A DNA stretch of 6,638 nt from Porticoccus sp. (GTDB lineage: Bacteria; Pseudomonadota; Gammaproteobacteria; Pseudomonadales; Porticoccaceae), in contig DRHD01000039.1 of NCBI GenBank assembly GCA_011049795.1, forward strand, positions 1 to 6,638, in the 5' to 3' direction. Positions 5,303 through 6,638 of the stretch are shown here, piece after piece (positions within the stretch are counted from its first letter, which is position 1; the number at the start of each line of letters is the position of its first letter). Made by a program: the position numbers and the translations under genes. The notes under the pieces were generated by a model, which saw nothing but the letters and a program-made list of their open reading frames with translations, ran no database searches and was not told where the DNA came from.

Positions 5303-5926
5303 TTAAGCATTAAGGGATTGGTAGCGCTGCTGTAAAGCCTGATAAACATCATCACCAAAACTGACCGAGTTGGTATCCAACTCCGCTAAAATTTCAACCA
5401 AATGCTCATTATCTTCACGCCCCTGCCACTGTTTGATATAACTGCCATCCTTGTAACCATTATCCTGACGGAAAAAATTCAGTACATTCTTGCCCACATA
5501 TTGAACAAACAACTGCTCGAAATCCATTTCAACTGAATTCATCAGGTTCCAAAACAGAGCGACGGAGAAACTTTTGCTCTCCAGGCTATCCTGAGCCAGT
5601 GCTTCCGTCGCATCTCGAACGTCCATAGGCTCATAGCGATAGCCCAGTAATTGACCTTCCATCAACTCAGCAATATCTTCAAGGGTATCGCCCTCAGTAA
5701 ACAGCGCGCTCATACCAAAATGCCAGATATCAATCACTTCGAGTTTTACTTGGTCCATATCGGGGGTTTGTTTCTTCCACCATTTGTAACCGTAGTGCTC
5801 AACCAGCTCGCCACATTCAATCCAGATAGCCCGATACCATTCAAATCGCTGGGTTATCCAATCGGCATGCACCTTCTGGTTCATTTTATCCTGCATACCT
5901 AACATTGTGACAAACGCTTGTTTCAT
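5303..5926 (-). CDS. dUTP diphosphatase, all-alpha dimeric type (dUTPase_2, MazG-like fold)
   Basis: Hydrolyses dUTP (and in this family usually dUDP) to dUMP, keeping uracil out of DNA and supplying dUMP for thymidylate synthesis. Family signatures are clear over 207 residues: QDKMN--VHADW (12-23) as motif I, IECGELVEHYGYKWWK (36-51) with metal-binding Glu37 and Glu40, EVIDIWHF (63-70) with Glu63 and Asp66, and the later nucleotide-binding segment GKNVLNFFRQDNGYKDGSY (145-163) with Lys146, Asn150, Arg153 and Tyr158-Lys159. This is the magnesium-dependent family of trypanosomes, Campylobacter and many phages and marine bacteria, unrelated to trimeric Dut. The ATG is backed by AGGGGAG five bases upstream. 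It is the first gene of the minus-strand cluster. Whether a trimeric dut also exists elsewhere in the genome cannot be seen. Confidence 0.93.
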   Translation of the reverse strand: MKQAFVTMLGMQDKMNQKVHADWITQRFEWYRAIWIECGELVEHYGYKWWKKQTPDMDQVKLEVIDIWHFGMSALFTEGDTLEDIAELMEGQLLGYRYEPMDVRDATEALAQDSLESKSFSVALFWNLMNSVEMDFEQLFVQYVGKNVLNFFRQDNGYKDGSYIKQWQGREDNEHLVEILAELDTNSVSFGDDVYQALQQRYQSLNA

Positions 5927-5937
5927 TGAGTCTCCCC

Positions 5938-5962
5938 TGTAGTGATTAAATGTAGTGCTTAA
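5938..5962. repeat. 12-base tandem direct repeat just upstream of the dUTPase ribosome site
   Basis: TGTAGTGATTAA (5938-5949) and TGTAGTGCTTAA (5951-5962) match at 11 of 12 bases with a 13-base period. They lie immediately 5' of the dUTPase Shine-Dalgarno, on the leader or promoter side of the operon, and could be paired half-sites for a regulator. Chance duplication is also possible. Confidence 0.4.
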
Positions 5963-6014
5963 TAAATGTTTTTGATTGTATTCTTTAATGAGTGCCGACG
6001 AAATTTATCTGCTT

Positions 6015-6040
6015 ATTTTATATCGGATGCCCGCATAGCC
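6015..6040 (-). promoter_or_regulatory. Tentative promoter of the dUTPase operon
   Basis: On the minus strand TTGGGC is followed after about 17 bases by TAAAAT inside TATAAAAT, about 90 bases before the dUTPase ATG. A separate perfect TATAAT on the same strand (plus 6046-6051) lacks a good -35. Neither is convincing alone. Confidence 0.25.
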
Positions 6041-6165
6041 CAACGATTATAAACAGCAACGGCGAGGATTAGTACTGATTGATTGTGAGCGGCACAAACC
6101 ATAGTCCTTCTACAGTCTCTGGACAAAAAACCGACAGCTGAGCCACCTAAACCAAAGCAGTTTAG

Positions 6166-6194
6166 TTGATAGATTAACCCCTTTGGTCAATAAA
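6166..6194 (+). promoter_or_regulatory. Candidate promoter of the sensor gene
   Basis: TTGATA (6166-6171, five of six matches to the -35 consensus) is followed after 17 bases by AATAAA (6189-6194, four of six matches to TATAAT). It lies 49 bases upstream of the ATG. An inverted repeat sits directly upstream and another overlaps the -10. Confidence 0.35.
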
Positions 6195-6243
6195 GGTTTG
6201 ATGTTACAGTGCTTTCTTTGATAGCAACAATAAAATACCCATC

Positions 6244-6638
6244 ATGCTAGCTACTAAATTCGCCCGTTTTCTATTTGTCATTATTATCAGTCTAGCGATG
6301 GTCACTGAAGCCATTGCCAGCTCCGATGAAATCACTCTGGACGCTGACGCGGCCAAAACCACCATCAGTCCAAGTCTGGATTATGTGTATGACCAGCAGA
6401 AAATTTATCACCTTGGACAAATTGCCGATCCTGCCATGAGTGTCGACCTGCCTTGGCAGAAGGGCTCCCAGCGTGAAAACAGCCTCATCATGGAGCCCGG
6501 CCTTTATTGGTTTAAAGGCCAGCTACGCAACCCGCTGCCACATGCCGTCCGCATCACCCTGCAAACGGAATACCCTTCGATCAATGTTGCCGATCTCTAT
6601 TTGATCGATGAGCAAAATAAAATCACCACCGTGTATGC
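6244..6638 (+). CDS. Probable 7TMR-DISM sensor protein, N-terminal part (3' end outside the window)
   Basis: The frame is open from ATG 6244 to the right edge (131 codons), with an in-frame TGA at 6199-6201. Residues 1-25 form a signal peptide: basic start (Lys5, Arg8), hydrophobic core FLFVIIISLAMV and an AIA cleavage site, so the following part is periplasmic. Residues 45-131 fit the 7TMR-DISMED2 extracellular sensor domain: a Y-D------LGQI opening, LPWQKG (69-74), EPGLYWFKGQLRN (84-96, the usual G-YW----L-N core) and a later strand ending VADLYLID (115-122). Such domains normally precede seven membrane helices and a diguanylate cyclase, histidine kinase or phosphatase output domain; which one follows is not visible. 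No clear Shine-Dalgarno precedes the ATG. It is divergent from the dUTPase operon and probably unrelated to it. Confidence 0.6.
   Translation, partial: MLATKFARFLFVIIISLAMVTEAIASSDEITLDADAAKTTISPSLDYVYDQQKIYHLGQIADPAMSVDLPWQKGSQRENSLIMEPGLYWFKGQLRNPLPHAVRITLQTEYPSINVADLYLIDEQNKITTVY

Larger units (their letters stand above)
5927..6243. other. 317-base divergent intergenic region between the dUTPase and sensor genes
   Basis: No coding frame was found. It holds the dUTPase ribosome site AGGGGAG (5932-5938), a 12-base direct repeat (5938-5962), promoter candidates in both directions, and two small inverted repeats near the sensor gene: CTAAAC/GTTTAG (6147-6152 with 6160-6165) and CCTTT/AAAGG (6180-6184 with 6192-6196). 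No tRNA, mobile-element end or riboswitch was recognised. Confidence 0.5.

Noticed and set aside
5651..5902. 83-codon plus-strand frame opposite the dUTPase
   Set aside because: Antisense to the most conserved metal-binding motifs of the dUTPase.

Overview
The window reads as chromosomal DNA of a gammaproteobacterium, probably a marine or aquatic one. TrmA, a GalE very like the E. coli enzyme, a pterin dehydratase, an all-alpha dimeric-type dUTPase and a probable 7TMR-DISM sensor are a typical set for that group. Hand-counted GC is about 50% in the housekeeping genes and lower in one membrane-protein gene. I see no rRNA, tRNA, transposase, phage structural gene or CRISPR array.

Left part (1-2836). 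The end of a TrpD2/YbiB-like phosphoribosyltransferase-fold gene converges on galE, which lies on the minus strand. galE diverges from trmA across a 123-base spacer holding promoter candidates for both directions and a 14-base inverted repeat that touches both -35 regions. The trmA -10 and discriminator resemble an rRNA P1 promoter. trmA overlaps phhB by one base (TAATG), so the two should be cotranscribed and translationally coupled.

Middle (2837-4019). A 320-base non-coding stretch carries a weak terminator candidate after phhB and other small hairpins. Next, on the minus strand, comes an AT-rich gene for a six-helix membrane protein with a GEEISWG...ETNIHN signature. It starts at TTG, and an in-frame stop 9 bases upstream fixes that start.

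Right part (4020-6638). A minus-strand cluster is read in the order dUTPase, then a protein with two winged-helix-like repeats and a PD-(D/E)XK-like nuclease domain, then a small membrane-anchored protein. Gaps are 21 and 14 bases, so this is probably one transcript. It pairs nucleotide-pool sanitation with a DNA-binding/nuclease protein of unknown role and is the most interesting part of the window. Divergent from it, past a 317-base spacer, begins a secreted or membrane sensor with a 7TMR-DISMED2-like domain, cut by the window edge.
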